A stretch of DNA of 64,000 bases. Source: Paraglaciecola sp. L1A13 (GTDB lineage Bacteria > Pseudomonadota > Gammaproteobacteria > Enterobacterales > Alteromonadaceae). The stretch spans positions 682,001 through 746,000 of the forward strand of contig NZ_CP047024.1 of the NCBI RefSeq assembly GCF_009796745.1, in the 5' to 3' direction. The notes under the pieces were generated by a model. That model did not search any database. It was not told the DNA's origin and saw nothing but the letters and a program-made list of their open reading frames with translations. Made by a program: the position numbers and the translations under genes. This document shows positions 37,124 through 46,289 of this stretch, in pieces (positions within the stretch are counted from its first letter, which is position 1; every line of letters starts with the position of its first letter).

Positions 37124-39412
37124 ATGACTCGTTTACGTAAAGATAGTGTTGAACAAAGTCGTCGCAGCTTTTTGATTGGCTCAGTTGGCGGTGGTTTATT
37201 GATGGCTTTTGCGCCGAGCATTAATGCCCTTGAAGTGGTTACCGGTGGCGCATCAAAAAAATTATCGGATAAACTATTTAGTCCGACTGTTTGGTTTGAA
37301 ATTGATACCAATGGAAATATTCTAGTCAATGTTGCGCGGGCAGAAATGGGACAACATGTTGGCACTGCTATTGCGCGTATCGTAGCTGATGAGCTGGGTG
37401 CAGATTGGCAAAACGTTCAAATCAAACATGTAGATACCGACCCTAAATGGGGATACATGGTCACAGGTGGCTCATGGTCAGTGTTTCAAACGTACGTGCC
37501 TATGTCACAAGCGGGTGCCGCTGGCCGTACCGTACTGATTGAAGCTGGCGCAAAGATACTAGGTGTTAAACCACAAGACTGTAAAACGCAAAACAGCATG
37601 GTAGTGGCGGGTGATCAATCCGTTAGTTTTGCCGATATTGTAAAAAATGGCAAAATCGACCGCGAATTTAGTGCAGATGAGTTGGCTCAATTCAAGCCGA
37701 AGAGCCCTGGGAGCCGACAGCTCATTGCAAAACCGAGTCAAGCGCTAGATATTCCAGCAAAAACTAACGGTAGTGCTACCTACGGTATCGACGTTGAGCT
37801 AGACAATATGGTCTATGCCAGACCCGTCGTCCCACCTACACGCCACGGCAGTGTTGTTAAAAGCGTGGATGACAGTGCCGCTAAGAAAGTAAAAGGGTAC
37901 CAGGGTTATGAAATCCTTAAAGACCCCACAGATACTGTACAGGGCTGGGTAACGGTATTGGCTGATAGTTACTATGGTGCGATAAAAGCGGGTAATGCAC
38001 TGCACGTTGAATACAGCTTGGGAGAGACAGCCAATGTTAGCGAGCAGGATATTCTTGAGCAAGGTGTCGCACTGGCTAAAGATAAAACTACCGGCACCTT
38101 GGTGGTTGATAAAGGAGACATCGCTCAAACTGCTGAATCAGCAAAATCGTCGCTAGAATCTGTATATCGAACCTCTTCGGTATTGCACTTTACTTTGGAG
38201 CCCGTTAACGCCGCTGTCGAGTTTAAAGATGGCATTTGCCACGTACATTGTGGCAATCAGTGGCAGTCATTATTTTTGCCAGTGGTAGCCAAGGCAGTGG
38301 GCCTGAGTGAAGACAAGGTGATTATTCATCAGTATTATTTAGGTGGGGGATTCGGTCGCCGCCTTGCTGGCGATTATATGGTACCTGCGGCACTGACAGC
38401 GAAGGCAATTGGTAAACCCGTTAAACTGGTTTTTACGCGTGAAGATGATGCGCGTTTCGACTGTGTTCGCTCTCCTTCCGTACAGCAAATGAATGCTTAT
38501 TGGGATGCAGACGATAATCTACTTGGCATTGAACATGGTGCGGCCGCTGGTTGGCCTACGTTAGCGATGGCACCCGCTTTTATGCCTGAAGGCGTAGATA
38601 AAAAAGGTAAGTTTGACCCATTTTCGATTGCAGGTGCTGACCACTGGTACACGTTAGAAAACCACCGAGTGCGGGCTATTAATAATCCACTTGCCCAGAA
38701 AACCTTTGTTCCTGGATGGTTGCGAGCAGTAGGGCCGGGTTGGACGGGCTGGGCAGTTGAGTCGTTTATGGATGAAATTGCCCATAAGCAAAACCTTGAT
38801 CCAATTGATTTTCGTCTATCGTTACTAGACGCCAGTGGTAAAAATGCTGGTGAAGCCCCCGTTTCTGTTGGTGGCGCTAAGCGACTCGCTAAGGTGCTAA
38901 CTGATATTCGCCAACAAACGAATTGGGGGCAAACGCTGCCTAAAAATCAAGGCCTAGGCATAGCTATTTCGTCTGGGCAAGAGCGTGATATGCCAACTTG
39001 GGGGGCGTGTGTTGCCCATGTTGAAGTGGATCCTACAACAGGTGCGGTAAAGGTACATAAGTTAACGGGATTATTAGACTGCGGAACAGTTGTTCACCCT
39101 GATGGTGCTTTAGCGCAAACTCAAGGCTCGATGCTATGGGGTTTGAGTTTAGCCTTGTTCGAAGGAACTGCGTTTGAGAAGGGTCAAGTAAAAGATACTA
39201 ACCTCAACACGTATTCACCTCTACGCATGAACAACCTACCCGAGTTGGATATCAGTTTTGTGCAAAACACAGAATTTCCTACTGGGTTAGGGGAGCCGGG
39301 TTTGATTGCTGTCGCGCCAGCTATTGCTAACGCAATCTTTAATGCAGTGGGTGCCAGAGTCAGAGATTTACCTATTCGCCCAGAAGCAATATTGGCAGCT
39401 ATGCCAAGCTAG
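37124..39412 (+). CDS. Molybdopterin-binding subunit of a molybdenum hydroxylase (IorB-like)
   Basis: The 762-residue product has a Tat signal (SRRSFLIGSVGGG) and the two domains of the isoquinoline 1-oxidoreductase beta type. Molybdopterin-cytosine-dinucleotide binding motifs are visible: YLGGGFGRRL in the middle and GLGEPGLIAVAPAIANAI near the C-terminus with its catalytic Glu. Such enzymes hydroxylate N-heterocycles or oxidise aldehydes in the periplasm and pass electrons through the 2Fe-2S subunit. No cytochrome partner or XdhC-type maturation gene is adjacent. The substrate is not predictable. Confidence 0.92.
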   Translation: MTRLRKDSVEQSRRSFLIGSVGGGLLMAFAPSINALEVVTGGASKKLSDKLFSPTVWFEIDTNGNILVNVARAEMGQHVGTAIARIVADELGADWQNVQIKHVDTDPKWGYMVTGGSWSVFQTYVPMSQAGAAGRTVLIEAGAKILGVKPQDCKTQNSMVVAGDQSVSFADIVKNGKIDREFSADELAQFKPKSPGSRQLIAKPSQALDIPAKTNGSATYGIDVELDNMVYARPVVPPTRHGSVVKSVDDSAAKKVKGYQGYEILKDPTDTVQGWVTVLADSYYGAIKAGNALHVEYSLGETANVSEQDILEQGVALAKDKTTGTLVVDKGDIAQTAESAKSSLESVYRTSSVLHFTLEPVNAAVEFKDGICHVHCGNQWQSLFLPVVAKAVGLSEDKVIIHQYYLGGGFGRRLAGDYMVPAALTAKAIGKPVKLVFTREDDARFDCVRSPSVQQMNAYWDADDNLLGIEHGAAAGWPTLAMAPAFMPEGVDKKGKFDPFSIAGADHWYTLENHRVRAINNPLAQKTFVPGWLRAVGPGWTGWAVESFMDEIAHKQNLDPIDFRLSLLDASGKNAGEAPVSVGGAKRLAKVLTDIRQQTNWGQTLPKNQGLGIAISSGQERDMPTWGACVAHVEVDPTTGAVKVHKLTGLLDCGTVVHPDGALAQTQGSMLWGLSLALFEGTAFEKGQVKDTNLNTYSPLRMNNLPELDISFVQNTEFPTGLGEPGLIAVAPAIANAIFNAVGARVRDLPIRPEAILAAMPS

Positions 39413-39418
39413 CTGTTT

Positions 39419-39451
39419 TGTGGCGCGTTACTTATTACAGTACGCGCCACA
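39419..39451 (+). terminator. GC-rich stem-loop after the molybdenum hydroxylase genes
   Basis: TGTGGCGCGT (39419-39428) pairs perfectly with ACGCGCCACA (39442-39451). No T-run follows, so it may be an RNA-protecting hairpin or a weak terminator. Confidence 0.5.
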
Positions 39452-39618
39452 TAATCATTATAAATGAATAATCACACTATTCTGACCAGCCTCAAATTCC
39501 CCAAAAAATTAAAGGCTTAGCAAAAGCACTCTGTCTATTTAACGTTCTTGCAATGCTTCCTTACATTTAGTAATTTGCTGCTCACGCAATCAAAATAATA
39601 AAAATAAGAGAATGCAGT

Positions 39619-40563
39619 ATGTCAGTAGAAACCCTCTACAAGGTTATCCTTTACCCTTTTATCAATGAGTCCCTTGCTAGTTTAAAAGCTATGACCAATC
39701 TGTCGGGTACCGCAGGCGAACCCTTTATGGACAAAGTCGCTGATTTTCGGTTCAAGGGATACGCAGTATGCTCCGAAGTGACAGGGAATTTAAATGGTGT
39801 GATCATGATGCATCATTACCCTGAAACAGCGATTTCCATTGGTAATGCAGTCTGTCAAAGTATGTTTAATGAGATCTATCAGCATCAAGAGATGACGGAT
39901 GATTTGCGTAATGCTTTGGCGGAGTGGGGTAATACCATCGTTGGCCGTTCAACTGATTTACATAGTCGATATAGCCTAGAATACGGTTTTTCTAGTCCGT
40001 ATTTTGTCGAAGATTTGAGTGAGATGGATAAGTACCTAAACGGCGTTCAAGACGTTGTTACCGTACCGATTAATATTGAAGGTGTCGGGCGGTATTATTT
40101 TAATCTATTGATACGCAACGTAGTTTATCGCGAAGGAGGAATTAAGCGAGAAGAAAGTGTTGGTATCGAAAACCCCCATGCAAACGCACTCACAAAAGAC
40201 AGCCAAATTTTATTGGTCGACGATAGTGCAATGATCCGTAAAGCGTTAACCAGATTCCTGCACGAATTGGGCTACTCTAATGTCATTGAAGCTAATGATG
40301 GAAGTGGTGCGCTAGAAATAGTCAAAAGTAACCCACCTGATTTTATTTTCATGGACGTTGTGATGAATAAACTCAATGGTGATAAAGCGTTAGCTGAAAT
40401 TCGTCGCTTGGGTTCAAATGTACCCATTGTTATGCTTTCCTCTGTCACAGATCAATTATTAGTTAAATCCTGTCAGGAACAAGGTATATCCGGCTTTATA
40501 TTCAAACCTATTCATGCAAACAATGGGACTGAAATAATAGCGCGCTACCTGAAGGTCGCATAA
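39619..40563 (+). CDS. CheX-type phosphatase domain fused to a response-regulator receiver domain
   Basis: The 314-residue product has an N-terminal CheX/CheC-like domain (residues about 1-165) with the phosphatase motif intact as AEWGN (Glu102, Asn105), and a C-terminal receiver domain with LLVDDSAMIRK and the phospho-acceptor Asp in FIFMDVVMN. It has no output domain. Such fusions can dephosphorylate a partner regulator or drain phosphoryl groups from a pathway. No kinase or chemotaxis gene is adjacent. The ATG at 39619 is preceded by AAGAGAAT. Confidence 0.85.
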   Translation: MSVETLYKVILYPFINESLASLKAMTNLSGTAGEPFMDKVADFRFKGYAVCSEVTGNLNGVIMMHHYPETAISIGNAVCQSMFNEIYQHQEMTDDLRNALAEWGNTIVGRSTDLHSRYSLEYGFSSPYFVEDLSEMDKYLNGVQDVVTVPINIEGVGRYYFNLLIRNVVYREGGIKREESVGIENPHANALTKDSQILLVDDSAMIRKALTRFLHELGYSNVIEANDGSGALEIVKSNPPDFIFMDVVMNKLNGDKALAEIRRLGSNVPIVMLSSVTDQLLVKSCQEQGISGFIFKPIHANNGTEIIARYLKVA

Positions 40564-40739
40564 ATAGTAAGCGATGCAATTGTGCCTCGATTTATGGGGC
40601 GATTTGATTGTTAATAATTCCTTAAGAATTAGGCAATATACTTTTGCATTAATTAATTTTGATTGCTCTGTTTGCTGACAATACTGAATTGTCGATCCGA
40701 CACGTTACCGTCAGCAAAACATAAATTTGGTGTTGTAAA

Positions 40740-41456
40740 ATGGAATTGTCTGTCGTTATCCCGGCCAAAAACGAAGCGCAGAATGTCGCGCCATTGATCC
40801 ATGAGATTATCGAAATACTCGACGGTACCGTCGAGTTTGAAATCGTATATGTAGATGATGGCAGTGATGATCGCACTATCAACGAACTGTACAAAATAAT
40901 TGATGCTGGTTTTGATTGTATTCAACCTGTTCGGCATAAGACAAGCGTGGGACAAAGTACCGCCATAATGAGCGGCGTTAAGGCTGCTAGCGGTGAATTG
41001 ATTGTTACGATGGACGCAGATGGTCAAAACGATCCAGCGGATATACCCAATTTACTACAAGCTGCCCGCGAGCTACCTCCAGGAACCGATTTTTGTGTAG
41101 CGGGCTACCGCCGAAAACGCAAAGACACTGCCTGGAAACGTTTCCAGTCGAAAGTGGCTAATGGTGTACGTGCTTGGCTATTAAACGATGGAACCCCAGA
41201 TACTGGCTGTGGTTTAAAAATCATTCCTAAACATACTTTTATGAAACTACCCTATTTCGATCATATGCATCGATTTCTTCCTGCATTGGTCAAGCGTATT
41301 AATGGTCAAGTCATTGTGCTTGAGGTTAACCACCGGGATCGCCAAGCAGGGGAGTCCAAGTACAATATGTTAGGTAGGCTTAGAGTGGGGGTGGTTGATA
41401 TTTTCGGGGTGTTATGGCTAACGCGTCGGGTTAAAATACCTGAGTATTTGGATTAG
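40740..41456 (+). CDS. Glycosyltransferase family 2, polyprenyl-phosphate sugar transferase type
   Basis: The 238-residue product has a GT-A fold: LSVVIPAKNEAQNVAPL, VYVDDGSDD and TMDADGQNDP (DXD-type metal site), close to dolichol-phosphate-mannose synthase and ArnC. There is no C-terminal membrane pair, so it is probably a soluble or peripheral enzyme. It would load a sugar onto undecaprenyl phosphate at the inner face of the inner membrane. The next gene starts 3 bp after the stop, and a GT39 enzyme follows, which fits a load-flip-transfer pathway. Confidence 0.9.
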   Translation: MELSVVIPAKNEAQNVAPLIHEIIEILDGTVEFEIVYVDDGSDDRTINELYKIIDAGFDCIQPVRHKTSVGQSTAIMSGVKAASGELIVTMDADGQNDPADIPNLLQAARELPPGTDFCVAGYRRKRKDTAWKRFQSKVANGVRAWLLNDGTPDTGCGLKIIPKHTFMKLPYFDHMHRFLPALVKRINGQVIVLEVNHRDRQAGESKYNMLGRLRVGVVDIFGVLWLTRRVKIPEYLD

Positions 41457-41459
41457 TTA

Positions 41460-42179
41460 ATGCTCCAAAAAAAGCGTATATTATTTTCCTCCAAGGGACT
41501 GCAAAAAGGTTTGTTGTTTTTATTTGTGTGCGCTGTATTAGGCGGACTCATTAGCACGCTACCGTTATTTGATGCTTTCAATCGTCATTGGGTTGATTCT
41601 ACTATTCGTAATAATGGCATTGAAGGGATAGGATATTTTCTATTATTCAGTGCTGGCACAATGGCTATCGGTTGCCCACGACAGGTTATGGCGTTTCTAG
41701 GAGGGTATGCCTTTGGCTTTGTGCAAGGCGTAGCACTGTCAGTGGTCGCCGCTATCATTGGATGTCTGTTAAGCTTTTTTGTTTCTCGTATGTTACTTAG
41801 ACCGTTAATCACGCGTCGTTATGCTCAGCGTATTCACCGTATTAATGATTTTCTAAAAGACAAACCCATCACAAAAACTGTTGTAATTCGTCTGCTACCG
41901 GTAGGCAATAATTTACTGACTAACCTACTCGCTGGTGTAACTGATGTAAAAGCGCGCTACTTCTTGATTGGCTCAGGCATTGGTTACATCCCTCAAATGG
42001 CGGTTTTTGCTTTGATGGGAAAAGGCATTGTTGTGCTATCAATTTGGAAAATAGTGTTAAGTGTGGCGCTGTTTTGCGTTTCTAGCGCATTGAGTATTGG
42101 TTTGTATAAGCAATATAAGAATTCGAAAATCGTGGAAGCAACCGCTAAGCCACAAAAAAATGCGTTAATGTGTGAATAG
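41460..42179 (+). CDS. TVP38/TMEM64 (VTT-domain) membrane protein
   Basis: The 239-residue product has about six membrane segments and the VTT/SNARE-associated core, with MAFLGGYAFGFVQGVALSVV and the arginine-containing RLLPVGNNLLTNLLAGVT motif. The fold is shared with DedA proteins, some of which flip undecaprenyl phosphate. It lies 3 bp after the GT2 gene and 24 bp before the GT39 gene, so it could flip the lipid-linked sugar or recycle the carrier. That role is inference. Confidence 0.87.
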   Translation: MLQKKRILFSSKGLQKGLLFLFVCAVLGGLISTLPLFDAFNRHWVDSTIRNNGIEGIGYFLLFSAGTMAIGCPRQVMAFLGGYAFGFVQGVALSVVAAIIGCLLSFFVSRMLLRPLITRRYAQRIHRINDFLKDKPITKTVVIRLLPVGNNLLTNLLAGVTDVKARYFLIGSGIGYIPQMAVFALMGKGIVVLSIWKIVLSVALFCVSSALSIGLYKQYKNSKIVEATAKPQKNALMCE

Positions 42180-42203
42180 GCTATTTAGCGCGGAGTGGTA
42201 TTA

Positions 42204-43961
42204 ATGACCGTCTCATCTGCAACATTGTTAAACAGGCCGCACTTCCTCAGTGGGCATAATCATTATACTAACGTTATTTGGCTGTTGTTACTTGCCTGTT
42301 CAATGATTCTATTGGGGTTAGGATTACGCGATCCTTGGCCAGCGGATGAGCCTCGTTTTGCTTTAATTGCTAAAGATATGGTCGATTCTGGTCAGTGGTT
42401 TTTCCCCATGCGGGGCGGCGAGTTATATCCTGATAAGCCACCAATATTTATGTGGTCGATTGCTATTTTCTATGCATTATTTGGCTCCCTCAAACTGGCA
42501 TTTCTGGTCCCCAGTGCATTGGCAGGCATTGTTACCGTTTTACTTGTTTATGATATTGGCCGCAGATTATGGTCTGAGCAAATTGGTTGGTATGCAGGCT
42601 TGTTGTTATTAGCTACATTGCAATTTATCTTACAAGCAAAAACCGCTCAAATTGATGCCATGGTGTGCTGCTGGATCACGATCGGATGTTACAGTCTGCT
42701 GCGCTTCTTGCTCCTTAAAGGCAGTTGGTTTTGGTATTTTCTTGCTTGGTTTTTTATGGGGCTCGGCATTATTACCAAGGGGGTCGGTTTTCTTCCTGTA
42801 TTAATGCTTATTCCTTATGTCGTCCTTAGGTTGAGTAAGCAGGAGTACGTCATCAATTCAACCCCTGGTTGGTCTTGGCATTGGTTGCTTGGGCCCGTCG
42901 TTATGTTGGGGGCGATCTGTTTATGGTTCTTACCTATGTTGTATTGGGTTGATATCCAGCAAAATCTATTTTTTGATGCGTACCGCGATAATATTTTGTT
43001 TAAACAAACAGTGACTCGCTATGCTGATTCTTGGCATCACGTTAAACCCTTTTGGTATTATCTGACGAGCGTTATTCCCGTATTTTGGTTACCATTAAGT
43101 CTTTGTATACCTTGGGTCATTAAGCCTTGGGCCAAAGCGATCAGAAGTAGTGACTGGCGTGTTACGCTTGTTCTTGGTTGGATAGTGCTGTTATTAATTT
43201 TTTTTAGTATTAGTCCGGGAAAGCGCGGGGTCTATATTTTACCGGCATTGCCAATGTTAGCCTTGATAATCGCGCCTTATTTGCAGCAAATATTACAGAG
43301 CAAGTTATTGAACTGGCTGTTATTTGTATTTGTATTTGTATTGTCGATTGGGTTATTTCTATTTGGCCTAGGTGGTCAAATTGACATGGCCTTTGCTAAT
43401 AAACTCGGTATTAAATACGATATTGAGCCCTGGGCATTTTTTATGACGCTTGGAGTGATAGGGTTACTTATTTCAGTCTTTGTTGTGGCGGCGAAAAAAC
43501 GCGGGATAAAACCTTTTACCAGCTGGATAATATTTATACCCTTATTATGGATTGGTTATTCTACCAGGGGCTATCAGTTATTGAATAAGGTCAAAACACC
43601 TAAAAATGTATTTACGTCGATGGCCGATGTCGTTTCCAATGATGCACAGCTGGCGTTAATTAACTTTTCTGAGCAATTTATTTTATTCTCACCTTACCCA
43701 GTGACACATTTTGGTTATCACACGCCTGTAGCCCCGCAAATTAAAGCGGCATGGCGCTGGCAAAAAGATAAACCCAATGGCGTTATCTTACTCGACGCCA
43801 CATCAGTAACAGACTGCTTTGATATGCAAAAAGCGTTGCCTGTAGGGCTTGCACACAGAGTAAACTGGGTCGTGCTAAAGTATAATGCCAGACGCTCAAC
43901 TTGTGCTGAACCTAGCATTAAGGTTAATGAGTTTTCTAAGCTTTCATCAAGCATTAAGTGA
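42204..43961 (+). CDS. Glycosyltransferase family 39 (ArnT-like), membrane
   Basis: The 585-residue product has about 12-13 membrane helices and an N-terminal periplasmic loop with the GT-C signature DPWPADEPRF (Asp, Glu), like ArnT, which transfers a sugar from undecaprenyl phosphate to lipid A. The YPDKPPIFMW stretch that follows is also typical. I chose ATG at 42204, with GGAG 8 bp upstream; the frame opens at a GTG at 42195. The last 15 bases overlap the end of the convergent AraC-type gene. With the two upstream genes it likely modifies lipid A or another envelope polymer. Confidence 0.9.
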   Translation: MTVSSATLLNRPHFLSGHNHYTNVIWLLLLACSMILLGLGLRDPWPADEPRFALIAKDMVDSGQWFFPMRGGELYPDKPPIFMWSIAIFYALFGSLKLAFLVPSALAGIVTVLLVYDIGRRLWSEQIGWYAGLLLLATLQFILQAKTAQIDAMVCCWITIGCYSLLRFLLLKGSWFWYFLAWFFMGLGIITKGVGFLPVLMLIPYVVLRLSKQEYVINSTPGWSWHWLLGPVVMLGAICLWFLPMLYWVDIQQNLFFDAYRDNILFKQTVTRYADSWHHVKPFWYYLTSVIPVFWLPLSLCIPWVIKPWAKAIRSSDWRVTLVLGWIVLLLIFFSISPGKRGVYILPALPMLALIIAPYLQQILQSKLLNWLLFVFVFVLSIGLFLFGLGGQIDMAFANKLGIKYDIEPWAFFMTLGVIGLLISVFVVAAKKRGIKPFTSWIIFIPLLWIGYSTRGYQLLNKVKTPKNVFTSMADVVSNDAQLALINFSEQFILFSPYPVTHFGYHTPVAPQIKAAWRWQKDKPNGVILLDATSVTDCFDMQKALPVGLAHRVNWVVLKYNARRSTCAEPSIKVNEFSKLSSSIK

Positions 43962-44837
43962 TATATCACTCGGTGATTGATTGAAGTGGCGCTTAAACTC
44001 ACGACTAAATTGTGATGCACTTGAGTAACCCACTTGAAAAGCGGCTTCATTCGCTCTTGTGCCGTTAGCGGTAATTAAGTCCTTGGCTTTGACTAAACGG
44101 ATTTTCTTTAGATATTGCAAGGGTGATTCAAACGTGACTTGTCTAAACGCTCTATGGAAGGCTGACACGCTCATATTTACGTCTTCTGCTAAGGTTTCTA
44201 CTGAAATAGGGCTAGCATAATTGGCGTGCAAGGTATTTAGCGATCGCGCTATGCGAGCGTAGTGTCCGTCGTGTTGAGCCAAGCCAATTAAGGTTTTTCC
44301 TTGAGGCCCACATAACACGCGATAAACTAGCTCTTTGACGATATCGGCGCCAAAAATATCACTTTCGATGGTGTTCGGCAGTACCTCAATCAAGCGCTGT
44401 ATGGTTTGCATTAATGGGCCATCTATTTTTGCTGACTGAACGCAGCTAACTTGGCGACATTGTTCATTATCTATGTAACCTTGGTGTTGGCGCATTTGAT
44501 TGACCAATTTGTGCAACAGCGTCGGATCGACATCTACAGCTAAACCCATGATGGGTAAACCCTCTTCAGTGAACGCTTCACATTCTAGAGGCATAGGGAT
44601 CCCCAGAACCAAATAGTTTCCTGCTCCGTACTGAATTTGATGTTCAGGAAAATGAATCACTTTTCGACCTTGAGCAACGATGATAATGCCTGATTGATAA
44701 ACCAGCGGTTGTCGAGAGTTACCTTTGCTGGCGCGGAAAAAGTGCACACCAGGTATAGATGTTCGAACATTGCCTTCAAGGTTGTGTAAATCCGCATGCT
44801 CAGCGAATGTATTCAATGCAGTTGCGATTTTATCCAT
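43947..44837 (-). CDS. yqhC: AraC-family transcription regulator, YqhC-like
   Basis: The 296-residue product has an N-terminal AraC-type effector domain (IIIVAQGRKVIHFPEHQIQYGAGNYLVLG) and a C-terminal double helix-turn-helix (MSVSAFHRAFRQVTFESPLQYLKKIRLVKAK and YSSASQFSREFKRHF). It is divergent from the yqhD-type gene, as in E. coli, where YqhC activates yqhD in response to aldehydes. The symbol rests mainly on this pairing. The shared 183-bp region carries an inverted repeat at 44963-44982. Confidence 0.82.
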   Translation of the reverse strand: MDKIATALNTFAEHADLHNLEGNVRTSIPGVHFFRASKGNSRQPLVYQSGIIIVAQGRKVIHFPEHQIQYGAGNYLVLGIPMPLECEAFTEEGLPIMGLAVDVDPTLLHKLVNQMRQHQGYIDNEQCRQVSCVQSAKIDGPLMQTIQRLIEVLPNTIESDIFGADIVKELVYRVLCGPQGKTLIGLAQHDGHYARIARSLNTLHANYASPISVETLAEDVNMSVSAFHRAFRQVTFESPLQYLKKIRLVKAKDLITANGTRANEAAFQVGYSSASQFSREFKRHFNQSPSDISLNA

Positions 44838-44962
44838 GAGCTTCTCTTACAATTTTATTAAGAGCTAAAATACTTAATTTGATAGTTTTAGGCAAGCTTT
44901 TGCGGTTTATTGCTCTTTTAAAGTATCTTTTTAGCCACTAATATACCTCTACTGATTTAAAG

Positions 44963-44982
44963 GTTCGTTGCGTACCACGAAC
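44963..44982. promoter_or_regulatory. Inverted repeat in the yqhC/yqhD divergent region
   Basis: GTTCGT (44963-44968) and ACGAAC (44977-44982) are exact inverted repeats separated by 8 bp, immediately before a TTGACA (44983-44988). A site of this kind could bind the divergent AraC-type regulator. Confidence 0.35.
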
Positions 44983-45020
44983 TTGACAACAAACTTACAT
45001 TTCCTATAGGGGACATTAAT

Positions 45021-46166
45021 ATGAAATTCAGTTACGTAAACTCAACCCAGATACAGTTTGGCCAAGGACAAATAGCATCACTGAGCAAACTTATCTCTCC
45101 CAAGCAAAAAGTACTGGTTGTGTATGGTGGTGGTTCGATTAAAAAGAACGGTGTATATGATCAAGTGGTCGCGGCGTTAGCCGATCATAACTGGCTTGAA
45201 TTCTCAGGTGTAGGCGCTAACCCAACAATTGAAGTGCTTGATAAAGCGGTTGCCATTGCTAAAGAGCAGAAGGTTGACTTTGTGTTAGGCGTCGGTGGTG
45301 GCTCAGTAATTGACGGTGTAAAATATATCGCCGCTGCGGCAACCTATGAAGGTGAAGGATGGGATATTCTGACCGGCAAGCATAAGGTCACAAATGCACT
45401 GCCTTTGGGTGCAGTATTAACACTTCCTGCGACTGGTTCCGAGTCGAATTCAGGCTCAGTGGTAAGTAAAGCCGCGACACACGAAAAACTAGCTTTTATG
45501 GCTCCGGCGGTTCAACCTAAATTCGCAGTGATGGATCCAGACGTCATGAAAACGTTGCCTCAACGTCAATTGGTCAATGGTTTAGTCGATGCATGGGTGC
45601 ATACTTGTGAGCAATATTTGACGTTTCCAGCGGGCGCTTTGGTGCAAGACGGTTATGCGGAAGCATTACTTAAAGCATTAAAAACCTTAGGCGATAATTT
45701 TGCTGAGCAGGATGATGCATGGCGTGCTAATTTGATGTGGGCGGCTAATCAGGCTTTGAATGGCTTAATTGGCTCTGGTGTAGCGCAAGATTGGGCGACT
45801 CATATGATTGGACATGAATTAACGGCCTTGTATGGCGTGGACCACGCCCGCTCATTAGCTATCATTCAGCCTTCATTGTTGCGCAATCAACTTGCGGTTA
45901 AAAAAGCCAAACTAGAACAGATGGGCAAAAATGTCTTTGGTCTAGCAGATTCTGATGATTTAGCTGAGCGCACTATCGACGCCATTGAAGATTTCTATCA
46001 TAGCTTGGACGTAGCGACGAAATTGACTGAACATAAAGGCGATAAAGCGCACGCAATAGATGCGGTTATGGCACAACTTGAAGCTCATGGAATGAACGCT
46101 ATTGGTGAAAATCAAGCGATTACATTAACCCAGAGTCGTGAAATTCTTAACCAAGCTGTCGCTTAG
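45021..46166 (+). CDS. yqhD: NADPH-dependent iron-containing alcohol/aldehyde dehydrogenase YqhD
   Basis: YqhD reduces a broad range of toxic aldehydes with NADPH. The 381-residue product matches the E. coli family member in many stretches: VVYGGGSIKKNGVYDQV, LGVGGGSVIDGVK, LTLPATGSESNSG, DAWVHTCEQY, GSGVAQDWATHMIGHELTA and the metal-binding histidines in YGVDHARSL. The ATG at 45021 follows GGGGAC. It is regulated, by inference, by the divergent AraC-type gene. Confidence 0.94.
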   Translation: MKFSYVNSTQIQFGQGQIASLSKLISPKQKVLVVYGGGSIKKNGVYDQVVAALADHNWLEFSGVGANPTIEVLDKAVAIAKEQKVDFVLGVGGGSVIDGVKYIAAAATYEGEGWDILTGKHKVTNALPLGAVLTLPATGSESNSGSVVSKAATHEKLAFMAPAVQPKFAVMDPDVMKTLPQRQLVNGLVDAWVHTCEQYLTFPAGALVQDGYAEALLKALKTLGDNFAEQDDAWRANLMWAANQALNGLIGSGVAQDWATHMIGHELTALYGVDHARSLAIIQPSLLRNQLAVKKAKLEQMGKNVFGLADSDDLAERTIDAIEDFYHSLDVATKLTEHKGDKAHAIDAVMAQLEAHGMNAIGENQAITLTQSREILNQAVA

Positions 46167-46196
46167 GGAGTGTTTTTAGATAAGTATTTATGTGTT

Positions 46197-46230
46197 GCCG
46201 CTGAGTCTTATTCTTGAGGCGTTAGCGGTT
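46197..46230 (+). terminator. Possible terminator of yqhD
   Basis: CCGCT near 46199 pairs with AGCGG near 46224 around a long partly structured loop, followed by five T residues. The short stem and long loop make this uncertain, and the boundaries are approximate. Confidence 0.4.
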
Positions 46231-46254
46231 TTTATAATGTTTACTTATGAAAAG

Positions 46255-46281
46255 TGGGTTACACGCAAACGGTGTAACCCA
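46255..46281 (-). terminator. Terminator of the minus-strand mscS-family gene
   Basis: TGGGTTACAC (46255-46264) pairs perfectly with GTGTAACCCA (46272-46281) around 7 nt. On the minus strand the stem is followed by CTTTTC. It lies 9 bp after the stop of the channel gene. Confidence 0.65.
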
Positions 46282-46289
46282 TAATATTA

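Noticed and set aside
44983..45010. TTGACA-16-TATAGG as the yqhD promoter
   Set aside because: Transcription would start only a few bases before the ATG at 45021 and leave out the ribosome site, so the assignment is doubtful.
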